The position numbers and the translations under genes are program-made. This document shows positions 13,739 through 14,228 of a stretch of DNA of 14,228 nt, piece after piece. The notes below the pieces were generated by a model. It did no database searches. It was not told the DNA's origin and worked only from the letters and a program-made list of their open reading frames with translations. Source of the DNA: an uncultured Collinsella sp. Lineage in GTDB: Bacteria; Actinomycetota; Coriobacteriia; Coriobacteriales; Coriobacteriaceae. The stretch is taken from assembly GCA_958448375.1 (NCBI GenBank), contig CAUDDU010000005.1:1-14228 (forward strand), in the 5' to 3' direction. The stretch's first letter is position 1. Every line of letters starts with the position of its first letter.

Positions 13739-14228
13739 TATCTGCCATCTACGCGCTTGGCCATCCAGACATGGGGCTGGCCCTCGTCTTCGTAATCTAC
13801 CGGGGCAATTTGCGTGTAGCCCGCCTTTGCATAGAGCGGCAGCACGTATTCCTGCGCATGCAGCTTAATAAGCTTAGCGCCGGCATCGCGTGCACACGAA
13901 GCACTGGCCTCGACGATCGCACCCGCCAGTCCGCGACGACGCATAGCCGGCAGCACGGCGACGCGCCCCATAATGTAGGTCTCCCCCGCCGCAACGCCTT
14001 CGTCCATGTCGCATGCCGTCAACACCGGGGCCTCTGCGTCAGCCACGCGCTCAAGCTCTTCGGGAAACACGCGCGAGCAACCGGCAAGCTCGCCGTCTAC
14101 ATAGAGCGTCACATGAATGCAGTTCGGATCCTCGTCGCTAGCGTCGAACTCATTCTCGTAGCCCTGCTCGTCCATAAACACGACGCGGCGCACCAACGCC
14201 GCGTCATCAAAGCATCCCGTCTTAAGTT
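13738..14228 (-). CDS. GNAT family N-acetyltransferase (ElaA-like), 5' end outside window
   Basis: GNAT enzymes transfer acetyl groups from acetyl-CoA to amines; this one is cytoplasmic and its substrate is unknown. About 162 residues are visible. Motif A is clear: YIMGRVAVLPAMRRRGLAGAIV, with RRRGLAG as the acetyl-CoA pyrophosphate loop. The N-terminal RRVVFMDEQGYENEFDASDED and the C-terminal LHAQEYVLPLYAKAGY and EGQPHVWMAK match the ElaA/YjcF pattern (R..VF..EQG...E.D..D, then HAQ...FY...GF, then PH..M). The frame is open to the window edge, with FDDAALVRRVVF preceding the first TTG, and this upstream sequence fits the family. The true start therefore probably lies outside the window and not at the TTG at 14196. 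The gene is upstream of htpG on the same strand, with about 200 bases between them. Confidence 0.85.
   Translation of the reverse strand, partial: LKTGCFDDAALVRRVVFMDEQGYENEFDASDEDPNCIHVTLYVDGELAGCSRVFPEELERVADAEAPVLTACDMDEGVAAGETYIMGRVAVLPAMRRRGLAGAIVEASASCARDAGAKLIKLHAQEYVLPLYAKAGYTQIAPVDYEDEGQPHVWMAKRVDGR

Noticed and set aside
13738-14196. Calling the acetyltransferase complete with a TTG start at 14196.
   Set aside because: The frame remains open to the window edge, and the residues before the TTG (FDDAALVRR) fit the family pattern, so the gene is better treated as 5'-truncated.

Overview
The window looks like a stretch of chromosome from a gut actinobacterium of the class Coriobacteriia, most likely Collinsella or a close relative. 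This is inferred from the moderately high GC content, the character of the encoded proteins and the tandem YhgE/Pip genes; no rRNA or other decisive marker is present. Every gene supported here lies on the minus strand, so transcription runs from high to low coordinates. There are no tRNA or rRNA genes, CRISPR arrays, insertion sequences or phage genes. No gene-free stretch exceeds 300 bases.

In transcription order (right to left) the window holds: a GNAT acetyltransferase whose 5' end lies outside the window (13738-14228); htpG for Hsp90 (11511-13535); two adjoining YhgE/Pip-family membrane proteins (8418-about 11234 and 6228-8417); a ten-helix EamA/DMT-type transporter (5043-6026); an M20-family amidohydrolase (3641-4927); an MFS transporter broken by an internal deletion and frameshift (2732-3518); hisS (1256-2569); and the first 332 codons of ppc (1-997), cut by the window edge.

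Almost every gene is set apart by its own hairpin. Convincing or plausible terminators lie after htpG (two consecutive hairpins), after the YhgE pair, after the EamA gene, after the MFS remnant and after hisS. A long imperfect inverted repeat contains the stop codon of the amidohydrolase, and a terminator-like hairpin sits in the htpG leader. The one clear operon is the YhgE pair: the downstream start codon directly follows the upstream stop codon, and its strong Shine-Dalgarno sequence lies inside the end of the upstream gene.

Functionally, ppc, hisS and htpG are housekeeping genes (anaplerotic carbon fixation, histidyl-tRNA charging, stress chaperone). The amidohydrolase and the decayed MFS gene may once have formed an uptake-and-deacylation pair. 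The YhgE/Pip pair is the least understood part and the best candidate for unexplored biology: two unequal members of a poorly characterised envelope family, each with a very long predicted extracytoplasmic helical region, with the larger one carrying an extra C-terminal membrane and cytoplasmic module. The family itself is known, so this is an underexplored arrangement and not a demonstrated new system.
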